A DNA stretch of 64,000 bases from Myxococcales bacterium. GTDB lineage: Bacteria; Myxococcota; Myxococcia; Myxococcales; Myxococcaceae. The DNA is taken from contig JACPVI010000078.1 of the NCBI GenBank assembly GCA_016191815.1, positions 1-64,000 on the forward strand. Direction: 5' to 3'. The notes beneath the pieces are model-generated. The model made no database searches. It was not told the DNA's origin and was given only the letters and a program-made list of their open reading frames with translations. How positions within the stretch are numbered: the stretch's first letter is position 1; the number at the start of each line of letters is the position of its first letter. Below, one piece after another: positions 19,501 to 26,935 of the stretch. The position numbers and the translations under genes were made by a program.

Positions 19501-20168
19501 CTCGGCTGATCGGCAATCTGGAGAGGGCGGCGGACCCCTCCAAGCCGGGCTTCAGCGAGTCCGGGCTGCGCACCGCCATCGACGACGTCAAGCGGATGCA
19601 GAGCTACCTGACCCAGGTGCGCGAGCGGGAAGGCAAGGTGATCGACGTCGCCTACAACGTGGCGGTGGGCGCCAAGTTCATCGCCGACTCCACCATCAAG
19701 GTGCTGGGGAAAGCCTGCCCGCCGCTGCAGTTGGCCTACGGCGCGCTCTCCAACGGGCTCCCCAAGCTGATCAACGACGGCGACTGGAAGCAAGCGCTCA
19801 TCCAGGGCGGGATCGGCGCCTTGGGGGCCAAGGTGGGAGGAAAGACAGTCGACCCCTACTCCCTCTCGGAGGTGCTCGGGAAAGAGGTGCGCGCCTCGCT
19901 GCTCAAGGCCTCGGGTGGAATCATCGACGACATCGGAAAACTCAAGGCGTCCAGCCAGGCGGACTTCGAGGCCAAGGTGAAGGCTATCTTCGAACGCCGC
20001 CTGAGCGCCGCCGCGGGCGAAGTCATCGCCAAGGCCTCGATGAGCCCGCTGGGCAACATCAAGTTCGATGACAAGGCGGCCAGCCTGATCAAGTACATGA
20101 TGCAGAAGAAGGTGGAGGATCAGGTGAAGGGCCTCTTCACCGAGATGATCAGGTCCTTCCCGGGATAG
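16557..20168 (+). CDS. large repeat protein with peptidoglycan-binding-like domain
   Basis: This 1203-residue protein has no signal peptide. It starts with a charged segment (RVRRERIEVRRPEVEEQQ) and helical regions to about 440. From about 450 to 770 it is a Gly/Ala-rich hydrophobic region with six copies of a degenerate unit, [KR]-x-G-[DN]-x-x-G-A followed by small and hydrophobic residues. A seventh copy lies near 1067-1092. Residues about 864-930 resemble a PG_binding_1 domain (DGLLGQNTERALKTFQ, LDAATRRKLEEM). The repeats could insert into membranes or pack as helical hairpins. It diverges from the His/Cys protein. A secreted effector, toxin or structural role is possible but unproven. Confidence 0.66.
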   Translation: MRVRRERIEVRRPEVEEQQPPPKPPEEEKAQEIERERLARRNTRFEDTPPNQLVQGITAPPASENTVSVSTATASPEVRTLRRAAVGEMKSASASLREVAAYAGEAAAQLANHQEVGRVATGLDGASDVFRRISETAFEAGRALPQKWQGLKRIRPELYAAQGRVAEARGLADVATDVLEQVRTTAKHPGVATAVERLGAVRDGLDEVDGRLGRALGQATVSEGLQPPPARGEDAAATEGPASNLTEEDVRKLGSALPPDGGTQMMWVRNDGYPEPAALAGTMMQRAQEQGLLGKEQTDASADAANRALPKDEVKQFTAADVAGMAKDAGIALENVDPNQLQQAARLINSATAPQEQRDRIALSLNNLSVAANGKAPELSRQDMVNMLWAQAKIPGHALTKLSDAELKSKLSDITRAANTPGEHKLKVGSHDVKLSVSDDGSLAKTETKKPSFLSKLGKIAKIGLAAASFIPGPIGLAARAVNGVIGVVDGIRKGNIVGAITSGLGAVAAGAGAIAGKATSGIAYATSRVAGGLSKVVSGAQSLVNGIKNRSLTAGLTGIANIAGGVSDGLGGLGQRFADASKHFGNVSRFISGANSAQKAIAAARRGDIGGAITSGLSGAANMVGATGNEGLSEQLSRYAGWSSTATNVYQSVKSGDYLGAASQVSGFIGSEVVKDPEAQQRLKDFSTVLNGAKGLQQAVKSKDWLAAAVAGTEIAGALARNGSNTRADLEGAKSTLEASQQLRDAIRTGNPEAIGAALFGLQDTVRREVGGFTERHAKPPEVAGPPSELISTGPEKNPDGTDKLPILEGRDFSQLLSAAPGATPGNGVGRDVFIDGPGTAGPNGAQGVSAPGKPPLQYSSAVYMAQTQLNEWSRYFNKGFELKEDGLLGQNTERALKTFQSDYELSPTGKLDAATRRKLEEMSTSIAFAPLQGIEAERRRATLLGDARTTLASAKAFAGDNKDLTSMGASFHYGVTVDLPRLIGNLERAADPSKPGFSESGLRTAIDDVKRMQSYLTQVREREGKVIDVAYNVAVGAKFIADSTIKVLGKACPPLQLAYGALSNGLPKLINDGDWKQALIQGGIGALGAKVGGKTVDPYSLSEVLGKEVRASLLKASGGIIDDIGKLKASSQADFEAKVKAIFERRLSAAAGEVIAKASMSPLGNIKFDDKAASLIKYMMQKKVEDQVKGLFTEMIRSFPG

Positions 20169-20194
20169 CTCTCTCTGCCGAGGTGCCGCACGGC

Positions 20195-20703
20195 CTAGGC
20201 CCGGGTTTCAAATGAGTCCCAGTGCGCCGGGTCGCCGACCTGCGGCGCAGGCGGTGCGGTCAAGTAGCGAGTCGCCGGGAGGTGGATGTTGTCCATGTCG
20301 ACGACGATCGCGGCCTTCGCATCGAGACCCCCTTGGAGCGAAGAGGCGAGCGAAACCTGGCGGCGCCGTTGATCACGTAGATCGCAGCTGCAATCGCCGA
20401 CCGTTCGTATGCGTGCACGTGCTGGTGATGAGCCTCCAGATCTCTCTTGCGATTCCGCTTTGCCTTGTTGTGCTCCGTCATCACGCCCTTGATTTCCACC
20501 GCGATCCGCGTCGTGGACGGCGTTCCAAGTGGCATCCCCGCGAGCCAATCGGCCTTGCTCGAGTCAAACTCGAGCACTGGAAGCCCGATCGCCAAGTCAG
20601 TTTTCCATTCCGTCTGAGCGCTGCGGAGAACGTGATCGAAATGTCGGAGTGCAGCGGATGATTCCCAACTCGCTCGAGTGTGCCATCCCCGCTCCTTCAG
20701 CAC
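20195..20703 (-). pseudogene. frameshifted PD-(D/E)XK-like nuclease gene
   Basis: One frame from an ATG at 20703 encodes about 120 gene-like residues. It carries ADWLAGMP and RIAVEIKGVMTEHNKAK, giving a D52...E70-x-K72 pattern typical of the PD-(D/E)XK nuclease fold, then a helix AYERSAIAAAIYVIN. At about 20325-20345 that frame turns into Arg/Ser noise. A second minus-strand frame takes over with LQGGLDAKAAIVVDMDNIH and runs to a stop at 20195. A one-base indel or sequencing error therefore splits the gene. Restriction or repair function is inferred from the fold only. No methyltransferase lies nearby. Confidence 0.5.
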
Positions 20704-20748
20704 CGCGCACTCTAGCCCTGGCGGCTGACATCCAAGGCGAAAAGCGCG

Positions 20749-21819
20749 TCAGCTCAGGGCCGTAGGCGTCTCGCCAATCGGAGCCGCCACCGTCGCCGAG
20801 ATGATCTCTTCCCCATTTGGGTCGGCCGCCTCGGCGAGCTTCACCACCTCGCCGCTCGGCCTGCGCTCGAGGATGACCGACAGCCCCTCGAAGTGGTTGT
20901 CCAACACCTCGCCCACGAGCTGCGGGTTGACCGCGTAGCGCACGTGGGAAAGGGAGCGCATCGAGGAGCAGAGGCCCTCCGAGTACCACTGCTCGCAGCG
21001 GAGCTGGCGCTCGCCCGGCTCGTTGAACACCCACGGGCCCCGCCAGGGCCACGGATTGGCGGAGGGCTGGGCGATGATCTGCACCCCCAGCTTGTCCATC
21101 AGCGGCGGGCCGGAAGCGAAGCAGGGCTCCCCTTCGGTGTGGGCGATGCGGAACCCGTCGTAGCAGATGAGCGTCCCCAGCCGCCCGAAGGGAGTGTCCA
21201 CCGCCGGGAGCGACCCGGCGCGCCCCGGCGTCAGCCGCAGCGCGTCTTCGAGAGTGGGAACCAGGTTCACCTTTCGCGTGGCGGCCACGCAGCGGCCATC
21301 GGGCGCGAAGGTGTAGCTCACGTTGTAGGTGCGGGCGGAGGCCGGCTGGAACTCCTCCGAGCCTGCGCCCAGCCGGTTCTCCGGCAAGAGCGCGCTCCCG
21401 GCCACCACCCAAAGCTGGTGGCGGCGGGCGATGCCGGAGAAAGTCCGGAAGTAGGCCCGATGCACCTCCGGGGCGGCGGCCACGAACAGCGCCTCCTCCG
21501 GCGAGCGCGGCAGGTGCCGGAGCCCCATCAGCACCCGCCCAATCCGGCGGAGCGCCACCTTTGCCATCGCCTGGTGGGTGGTGCGGCACTCCCGCGCCGC
21601 CTCCACGTAGCCCATCAGCCCGAGCGGAGCGGCCACCACCTCCGGCCACACCGCCAAGGCCGGGTGGAGCGGCCGGCCCGCAAAGTCACGGGCGCGAAGC
21701 GCGCTGATCCGCTCGGCCAGCTTCTCCTGGGTTTGGGCGAAGGCCTCCTCGGAGGCGAACTGGTCGATGCTCAGCCTGGCCTGGACCGCGAACAGCTCGA
21801 CCTTCGGCCCATCCGTCAA
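20749..21819 (-). CDS. carbon-nitrogen hydrolase (nitrilase superfamily)
   Basis: The 356-residue protein shows the nitrilase triad: Glu60 in LAVWPEVVAAP, Lys183 in ATRKVNLVP and Cys219 in GTLICYDGFR. It should cleave a C-N bond in an amide or nitrile, or transfer the acyl group, as apolipoprotein N-acyltransferase does with the same fold. No membrane segments are present. The best start is TTG at 21819, which overlaps the TGA of the preceding PEGA gene by four bases (TTGA). This is strong evidence for coupling in the export operon. The substrate is unknown. A link to lipoprotein or envelope processing is inferred from context. Confidence 0.82.
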   Translation of the reverse strand: MTDGPKVELFAVQARLSIDQFASEEAFAQTQEKLAERISALRARDFAGRPLHPALAVWPEVVAAPLGLMGYVEAARECRTTHQAMAKVALRRIGRVLMGLRHLPRSPEEALFVAAAPEVHRAYFRTFSGIARRHQLWVVAGSALLPENRLGAGSEEFQPASARTYNVSYTFAPDGRCVAATRKVNLVPTLEDALRLTPGRAGSLPAVDTPFGRLGTLICYDGFRIAHTEGEPCFASGPPLMDKLGVQIIAQPSANPWPWRGPWVFNEPGERQLRCEQWYSEGLCSSMRSLSHVRYAVNPQLVGEVLDNHFEGLSVILERRPSGEVVKLAEAADPNGEEIISATVAAPIGETPTALS

Positions 21820-22955
21820 GGCAGCGTTCCAAAGATGCCGATCATCCCCACCAGCTCGGGCTCCGCCGGCCCGGAAGGAGGCGCCTTGGGAGGCGGAGGT
21901 CCGGGAGTCACCAGCACCCATACCGAGCCGCCGAGGAGGGCCGCCGTGCCTGTCCAGAGAAGAGCGTTCGCCGCGACCGCGTTCCGCTGTGCCGCCGAGG
22001 CCTCCCTCCGGGTGATGTCGAGGGCGCCGTCTCCATCGACGTCTTTGGCCCGGGACTCGGTGGCCTTGGCGGAAGCGCCCAGCGAGGCGCCCAGCGCGAC
22101 CGCCGCCGCCCCTGCCACCGCGACGTACAGCCCCGGCCGCTCCCAGAGCTGCTTGCCGGCCGGAGCAGGCTCGAGCGCCACCACCGCCGCAGGAGGCGCC
22201 GCGGCGACCACGGGGGCCGGAGGCGGCGCCGGCACCAGGCTGGCCTCCAGCTCGGCGGTTTCGCCCATCTTCACCGTCACCTCCAGCTCCTCGGGCAGGT
22301 GCCCGCCGGCCTCGACGGTGACCGTATGGCTGCCGGGAGGCACCAGCTTCGAAACCGGGAGCTTCCCCAGCGGGTTGGGCCCGAGCCGGGCTTTGGCCTC
22401 GGGAGCCGTTCCCTTCACCTTGAGCAGCCCGAGCACGGCGCCGGCTTTCTTGAGCGCGGCCTCGACGGCCTTCGAGGCGCCGCGCTCCAGCTCCCGCGGC
22501 TTCTCGGCGGGCAGCTCGGTGGTCTCCGCCGTGCCCGTGTACCGGGTGAAGCTGTGCAGCCGCAGCACCGTGCGGCCCTCGCGGCGGACCAACTGCCCGA
22601 GGAGCACCTGATTCACGTCGAGCTTCTCGGCAATCGGCCCGAAGCAGCCCGGGTCGGCGCACCTTTGCGACTCGGCGTAGCCGTCGGAGAGGCGCTCGAT
22701 GCCCTGCGCCGGGGTGAGCACCGCGGAGTAGAGGCCAAGCTTCTGCGCCGCGGACACCGCCTTGGCGACGGCCTTGTCCACCTTGAGCGCGCCGACTTGC
22801 TCGGGCGGAAGCTCTGGGTCCACCGCCGCGAAGCCGAGGATTGCGGCAGCGGGCCGATAGTCCGTGGCGTCGGTGAGGTCCAGACCCATCTCCTGGCCGA
22901 CCGCTACATTGCCCAGGAGCGCCGCTCCGAAGGCCAGGTGGATGCCCACTCTCAC
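21816..22955 (-). CDS. PEGA-domain membrane-anchored protein
   Basis: From a GTG at 22955 the product has 379 residues with an N-terminal signal segment (VGIHLAFGAALLGNVAVG). A first domain contains CADPGCFGPIAEKLDVNQVL near 100-120, resembling periplasmic domains that often precede PEGA. A PEGA-type segment (VPPGSHTVTVEAGG) follows near residues 210-240. A proline-rich linker, a hydrophobic helix (LYVAVAGAAAVALGASLGAS) and a second hydrophobic helix follow near the C-terminus. PEGA domains are thought to bind cell-envelope components. The exact start is uncertain (GTG at 22949 is also possible). It is coupled to the nitrilase gene. Confidence 0.7.
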   Translation of the reverse strand: MRVGIHLAFGAALLGNVAVGQEMGLDLTDATDYRPAAAILGFAAVDPELPPEQVGALKVDKAVAKAVSAAQKLGLYSAVLTPAQGIERLSDGYAESQRCADPGCFGPIAEKLDVNQVLLGQLVRREGRTVLRLHSFTRYTGTAETTELPAEKPRELERGASKAVEAALKKAGAVLGLLKVKGTAPEAKARLGPNPLGKLPVSKLVPPGSHTVTVEAGGHLPEELEVTVKMGETAELEASLVPAPPPAPVVAAAPPAAVVALEPAPAGKQLWERPGLYVAVAGAAAVALGASLGASAKATESRAKDVDGDGALDITRREASAAQRNAVAANALLWTGTAALLGGSVWVLVTPGPPPPKAPPSGPAEPELVGMIGIFGTLP

Positions 22956-22993
22956 GCCGAGGATGCTAGCAGCCCCGGTCGGGGGGTGCGCGC

Positions 22994-23707
22994 TCAGCCG
23001 GCCGGAGCCGTCGCCGGGGCAGGCTCCCCGTTCGCCAGCCGACCGTCGAGGATCTTCAGCGCTCTCCTGGCGTGGCGCACCACCCGGGGGTCGTGGGTGG
23101 AGAAGAGGAAGGTGACGCCCTTTCCCCGGTTCAGCTCCAGCATCACGTCGAGGATCTGATCCGAAGTGCCCGAGTCCAGGTTGGCGGTGGGCTCGTCGGC
23201 CAGGACCAGCCTTGGTTCGGTGATGAGGGCGCGGGCGATGGCCACCCGCTGCCTTTGCCCGCCGGAAAGCTCGTCCGGCTTGTGGTGGAGGAAGGGCCTG
23301 AGGCCCACCGCCTCGGCGAGTTCCTCGACCCGCTTGCGGAGGACTTCCTTCTTCTCCGGGCGGCGCCGGACCGCGCAGGGGAACTCGATGTTCTCCGCCA
23401 CGTCCAGCACCGGGATGAGGTTGAAGCTCTGGAAGATGAAGCCGATCTTCCGGTTGCGGACCTCGGCCAAGTCGTCGAAGTCGCGGTCGCTCACCTCCTC
23501 GCCGTCCAGCCGGTAGCGGCCCTTGGTGGCGCGGTCCAGGCAGCCGATGATGTTGAGCAGGGTGGTCTTCCCCGAGCCGGACGGCCCGGTCACCACGGTG
23601 AATTCGCCTGGGTGCACCGTGAGGTCCACCCCGCGCAAGGCGGTGACGGTGGTCTTCCCCAGCTCGTACACCTTCTCGATTCCGGAAAGCTCGATGAGCG
23701 GCTGCAT
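22994..23707 (-). CDS. ABC transporter ATP-binding protein, LolD/MacB type
   Basis: The 237-residue ATPase has a complete set of motifs: Walker A GPSGSGKTT at residues 41-49, the signature LSGGQRQRV near 145, Walker B LVLADEPTANLD near 164 and the switch His in STHDPRVV. Length and sequence fit the LolD/MacB/FtsE subgroup, which drives FtsX-type permeases from the cytoplasmic side. The matching permeases are the two genes at 27242-29754. It sits in a leftward operon with LolA-like, beta-barrel, PEGA and nitrilase genes, pointing to lipoprotein or lipid traffic to the outer membrane. Confidence 0.92.
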   Translation of the reverse strand: MQPLIELSGIEKVYELGKTTVTALRGVDLTVHPGEFTVVTGPSGSGKTTLLNIIGCLDRATKGRYRLDGEEVSDRDFDDLAEVRNRKIGFIFQSFNLIPVLDVAENIEFPCAVRRRPEKKEVLRKRVEELAEAVGLRPFLHHKPDELSGGQRQRVAIARALITEPRLVLADEPTANLDSGTSDQILDVMLELNRGKGVTFLFSTHDPRVVRHARRALKILDGRLANGEPAPATAPAG

Positions 23708-23724
23708 AGGTGCCAGATGCTTCT

Positions 23725-25149
23725 CTAGTAAAACGCGCGCGCCTCGAACAGCGCCCGGTACCGAAGCGGCAGCAGCGAGTACTCGCTCGCCCTCTCACCG
23801 GTGCTGCGGATTTCCGTGCCGAGGCCGGAAGGGCCGGGCCAGCTCGCGAATGCCGCCACGGTCAAGGTGAGCCAGTCCTTCGCGCTCCAGCTCAAGGAAG
23901 GGGCGAGGAGCCCGGAGAGGTCCTCCAGGCTGACGATGCCGGTGGCGGCGAAGGTGAAGTCGTCGCGGATCTTCGGCTTCTGGTAGGTGGCGAAGAGGTA
24001 GTGCCGGCCTAGCGGCTCGAAGGAAAAGCGCTGGGGCACTCCCTCGGCCGCGCCGGCGCCGGGCAGCGCAAAGCCGCGGATGGGAAGGCCAAGCCGTCGC
24101 GCCTGGCGGAGCAAGTCGAGCGCATCCACCAGGGCCTGCTGCTCCTCGTGGGTGTAGCCGTCGGCCTGGTAGAGGTACTCGAGAGAGAGCAGCGAGTCGT
24201 CGGCGAACATCCGCCGGCCGCCCACGAGCGCCTTCGGGAGAATGGTCTTCTCTTCGAGCAGGGGCTTGGAGACCACCGGCGTGCCCTCGGCAAGGCAGCC
24301 CAGCACCGAAAAGGCGTCGCGCACGCAGCGGCCCTCCACCCGGTCGCGGGAGGAGCCGCTCTGGGCGAGCAGCTCCAAGTGCAGCTCGTAGTCGGTGAAG
24401 TACACCTTGGAGAAAGACGCCCCGAAGCGGAGCTTCCGCTCGAAGTCGTCCTGGTAGCGGTTGCCGAAGAAGAGCATCAGGTTGACGTCGGCGTCCGCCA
24501 CCAGGGCGTAGCCGCGGGCGGCGAGCTGGTAGTGGTACTGCGAATCCTTCGGGTCCCACTCCGGATAGGTGAGCATCCGGAAGGGGATGCCGGCGTCCTG
24601 CTCGAGCACCGCGGGCGAAGCGAGGAAGCTGAAGGCGAGCGTCTCCAGCGGCACTTCAACAAGCAGCATGTAGGCCCCGGCGCGCTGCAAGGTCGGATCC
24701 GTCGGGTCCTTGGCCGGGTTGAGGATGTCGGTGGGGTTGAAGGCCAGCCCGCTCCCCCACACCACCCGCTTCTTGCCGGCGAGCAAGGTCAGCTCAGGGC
24801 GCACCTCGTGGCTCAGGTACAGCTCGTTCAAAGAGACCCGCGGGTGGCTGGAGCGAACGTCCCGCGGCGGGAGCGTCACCTCGCTGCCCTCGCGGTCGGC
24901 GCCCCGGTAGTCGGAGGCGAGCTGGCCCACCAAGGAGAGGTCTCCGTAGACGAAGCTCCTCTCGGCGAGAGAGTGGCGGACCTGGGCGTTCACCTCGAGG
25001 AGGAAGGACTGCTGGGGCAGCTCATCGGTGGGAATCAGACCCAGGGCGCGCACCCGGGTGGTTTGGGCGCGGGCGGCGAGGTAGCCGTTGGCCTCGGCTG
25101 CCAAGCCGGAGGCCCCCGCGAGCACGGCCACGAGGAAGACCGCCCGCAC
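23725..25149 (-). CDS. outer-membrane beta-barrel protein of the export operon
   Basis: The 474-residue protein starts with GTG directly after the stop codon of the LolA-like gene and carries a signal peptide (AVFLVAVLAGASGLA). The mature chain is a long run of amphipathic strands typical of a 14-18 strand porin-like barrel. It includes LLAGKKRVVWGSGLAFNPTD, which resembles DUF1302/alginate-export-like barrels, and it ends in a strand with terminal aromatic (LFEARAFY). This suggests an outer-membrane partner for the transporter. The gene is packed in the operon, with 17 bases to the ATPase gene. Confidence 0.75.
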   Translation of the reverse strand: MRAVFLVAVLAGASGLAAEANGYLAARAQTTRVRALGLIPTDELPQQSFLLEVNAQVRHSLAERSFVYGDLSLVGQLASDYRGADREGSEVTLPPRDVRSSHPRVSLNELYLSHEVRPELTLLAGKKRVVWGSGLAFNPTDILNPAKDPTDPTLQRAGAYMLLVEVPLETLAFSFLASPAVLEQDAGIPFRMLTYPEWDPKDSQYHYQLAARGYALVADADVNLMLFFGNRYQDDFERKLRFGASFSKVYFTDYELHLELLAQSGSSRDRVEGRCVRDAFSVLGCLAEGTPVVSKPLLEEKTILPKALVGGRRMFADDSLLSLEYLYQADGYTHEEQQALVDALDLLRQARRLGLPIRGFALPGAGAAEGVPQRFSFEPLGRHYLFATYQKPKIRDDFTFAATGIVSLEDLSGLLAPSLSWSAKDWLTLTVAAFASWPGPSGLGTEIRSTGERASEYSLLPLRYRALFEARAFY

Positions 25150-25869
25150 CTAGCGCCCCAGGTCCGCCTGGGTGAAACGCTGCGGGGGCACTTCCACGTC
25201 CAGGTTCATCTTGCGCACTTGCAGCTCGGACTTCCGCGCCTTCACCAGCTCGTTCCGCATCACCACCCGCGCCGGACGGACGTAGCCCTTGGACAGCTCC
25301 TGGTAGTCGGAGAACTCGGCGCTGCGGATCATCTGCCCGCTGGAGCCAAAATACTCACCGCGCACCGGCAAGAGGTCGGCCTTCCGGACCCAGAGCTTGA
25401 TGGAGTCGTAGGCGGTGCTGGCGCTCCTGGCCTTCAGCTCCACGAGGGAGGTGTCCGGCTCTCCCGAGGGGGCGAGCTTGGCCTCGTAGTCGGCGGCGTA
25501 GTTCACCCGAAGCACGTCGGCGTTGTTGAAGTCGCCTCCCTGGAAGCTGTCGCGGTTGGCGATGCGGGTGGCGCGCTTGAGGTTGGGCAGGTACAGCCAG
25601 AGGTTGTCTCCGTTGCGGAGCATCTCCTGGCCCTTCACCGAGGCTGGCTCGAGGAACCAGATCCGGAACTTGTCGGTGCCGCTCTTGAGCACCCGCATCA
25701 CGTAGGCGCGGGAGCTGCCGTCCTCCCGGTGGGCGGTCATCGCCATCTCGGCCTCGAAGCTTCGGGGACCCATCACCTCGTCGTAGCGGGCGAGGATTTG
25801 CTCGGCCGTCGGCTCGGCGAGTGCGGGAGCTGAGGCGAGGAGGCAGGCGGCGAGTAGTCTTGGAGCCAT
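25150..25869 (-). CDS. outer membrane lipoprotein-sorting protein (LolA-like fold)
   Basis: The ATG at 25869 gives 239 residues with a signal peptide (RLLAACLLASAPALA). The mature part follows the LolA/LolB-like half-barrel family annotated as outer-membrane lipoprotein-sorting protein. It has LEPASVKGQEMLRNGDNLW, then YLPNLKRATRI, and a C-terminal strand series ending VPPQRFTQADL. It probably carries a lipidated or hydrophobic substrate through the periplasm for the ABC transporter of the same operon. It is the first gene of the downstream part of that operon, after the toxin-antitoxin and hydrolase interruption. Confidence 0.85.
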   Translation of the reverse strand: MAPRLLAACLLASAPALAEPTAEQILARYDEVMGPRSFEAEMAMTAHREDGSSRAYVMRVLKSGTDKFRIWFLEPASVKGQEMLRNGDNLWLYLPNLKRATRIANRDSFQGGDFNNADVLRVNYAADYEAKLAPSGEPDTSLVELKARSASTAYDSIKLWVRKADLLPVRGEYFGSSGQMIRSAEFSDYQELSKGYVRPARVVMRNELVKARKSELQVRKMNLDVEVPPQRFTQADLGR

Positions 25870-25895
25870 CACGCCTTGGAAGCTAGCGCGGCGGG

Positions 25896-26609
25896 ATGCG
25901 TCGCCGCATCTTGCTTCGCATGGCGACACCGCGAGGGATTCAAGAGAGGCCGGTGGAGGTGTGGTCGGCGGGGGCGTCGCTCGCGGGCTCGCTCGCGATT
26001 CCGGAAGGGGCATCGGGACTGGTGCTGTTCGCGCACGGCAGCGGTAGCAGCCGCTATAGCCCGCGCAACCGGCGAGTGGCAGCGGCGCTCCAAGACGGAG
26101 GCCTGGCGACCTTGCTGTTCGACCTCCTCACCGCCGAGGAGGAGGAGCTGGACCTGCGCACCGCCGAGCTGCGCTTCGACATCGACCTGCTGACCGAGCG
26201 GGTGGTGGGGGCGATCGACTGGGCCAGCTCGCAGGAGGCGACCGGGAGGATGCCCATCGGGCTGTTCGGCTCGAGCACCGGCGCGGCGGCGGCGCTGCGG
26301 GCGGCGGCGGAGCGCCCCACGCGGGTGGCGGCGGTGGTCTCCCGCGGAGGAAGGCCGGACCTGGCGGAGGACGCGCTGCCCCAGGTGAGGGCGCCCACCT
26401 TGCTCATCGTGGGCGGAGAGGACGCGCCGGTCATCCGGCTCAACCGCTCCGCCTCGGCGCGGCTGGTGGCGGAGCGCGAGCTCAAAATCATCCCCGGGGC
26501 CACGCACCTGTTCGAGGAGCCCGGGGCGCTGGAGGAGGTGGCGCGACTGGCCCGGGAGTGGTTCCAGCGTCATTTCCTCGCGGTCGCCGAGCTGCCGGCA
26601 CCGACCTAG
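25896..26609 (+). CDS. alpha/beta hydrolase, dienelactone-hydrolase-like
   Basis: This 237-residue cytoplasmic hydrolase has the nucleophile elbow GLFGSSTGAAA (near residue 126), an acidic residue in IVGGEDAPV (near 176) and a His in PGATHLFEEPG (near 208), completing the usual triad. An oxyanion segment is visible in VLFAHGSGSSRYSPRN. The substrate is unknown. An internal ATG at 25920 is an alternative start. It is the only rightward gene in this leftward block, and its TAG shares bases with the stop of the convergent toxin gene (CTAG at 26606-26609). It looks like an inserted cargo gene. Confidence 0.85.
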   Translation: MRRRILLRMATPRGIQERPVEVWSAGASLAGSLAIPEGASGLVLFAHGSGSSRYSPRNRRVAAALQDGGLATLLFDLLTAEEEELDLRTAELRFDIDLLTERVVGAIDWASSQEATGRMPIGLFGSSTGAAAALRAAAERPTRVAAVVSRGGRPDLAEDALPQVRAPTLLIVGGEDAPVIRLNRSASARLVAERELKIIPGATHLFEEPGALEEVARLAREWFQRHFLAVAELPAPT

Positions 26610-26935
26610 GCGTCCAGCCAGTCCTCGAATCCGGTGGCGAAGAGGAGCGCCCGCTTCACTTCCTCCCAGCGGTGAGGTTTGACCACCGCCACTAACCGGC
26701 CCAGCGATTCGAGCCTCACCGAGTTGATCTCGAACAGGTTGGCCACGCATTCGGTGGGAAGCCCATCCTCGATTCCGAATCGGACCTCGGCCGGGTTCCC
26801 GCGAATGGTCCGCGTGAGCGACACCACCAGCGCGCGCTGCAACACCTTCAAGCTCTGCGAGCGCGTGAGGACGAGGACTGGCCTCTCCTTGTCCGGCGGC
26901 GCGAAGCGGTGCCTGCGGATTTCCCCTCTCTCCAC
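26606..26935 (-). CDS. MazF/PemK-family toxin
   Basis: With the GTG at 26935 as start the product has 109 residues, close to the family length. It shows the expected N-terminus (VERGEIRRHRFAPPDKERPVL written in short: RGEIRRHRF then PVLVLTR), VVSLTRTIRG in mid-domain and the conserved CVANLFEINSV. MazF enzymes are sequence-specific RNases inhibited by a co-transcribed antitoxin. The antitoxin gene lies directly upstream and overlaps it. An upstream GTG-like start at 26962 would add nine residues and deepen the overlap. The sequence supports family membership well; activity is inferred. Confidence 0.83.
   Translation of the reverse strand: MERGEIRRHRFAPPDKERPVLVLTRSQSLKVLQRALVVSLTRTIRGNPAEVRFGIEDGLPTECVANLFEINSVRLESLGRLVAVVKPHRWEEVKRALLFATGFEDWLDA

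Noticed and set aside
17007-19793. 928-codon minus-strand frame through the repeat protein
   Set aside because: Mirror of a high-GC gene with strong third-base bias. The His/Val/Arg-rich translation has no domains.
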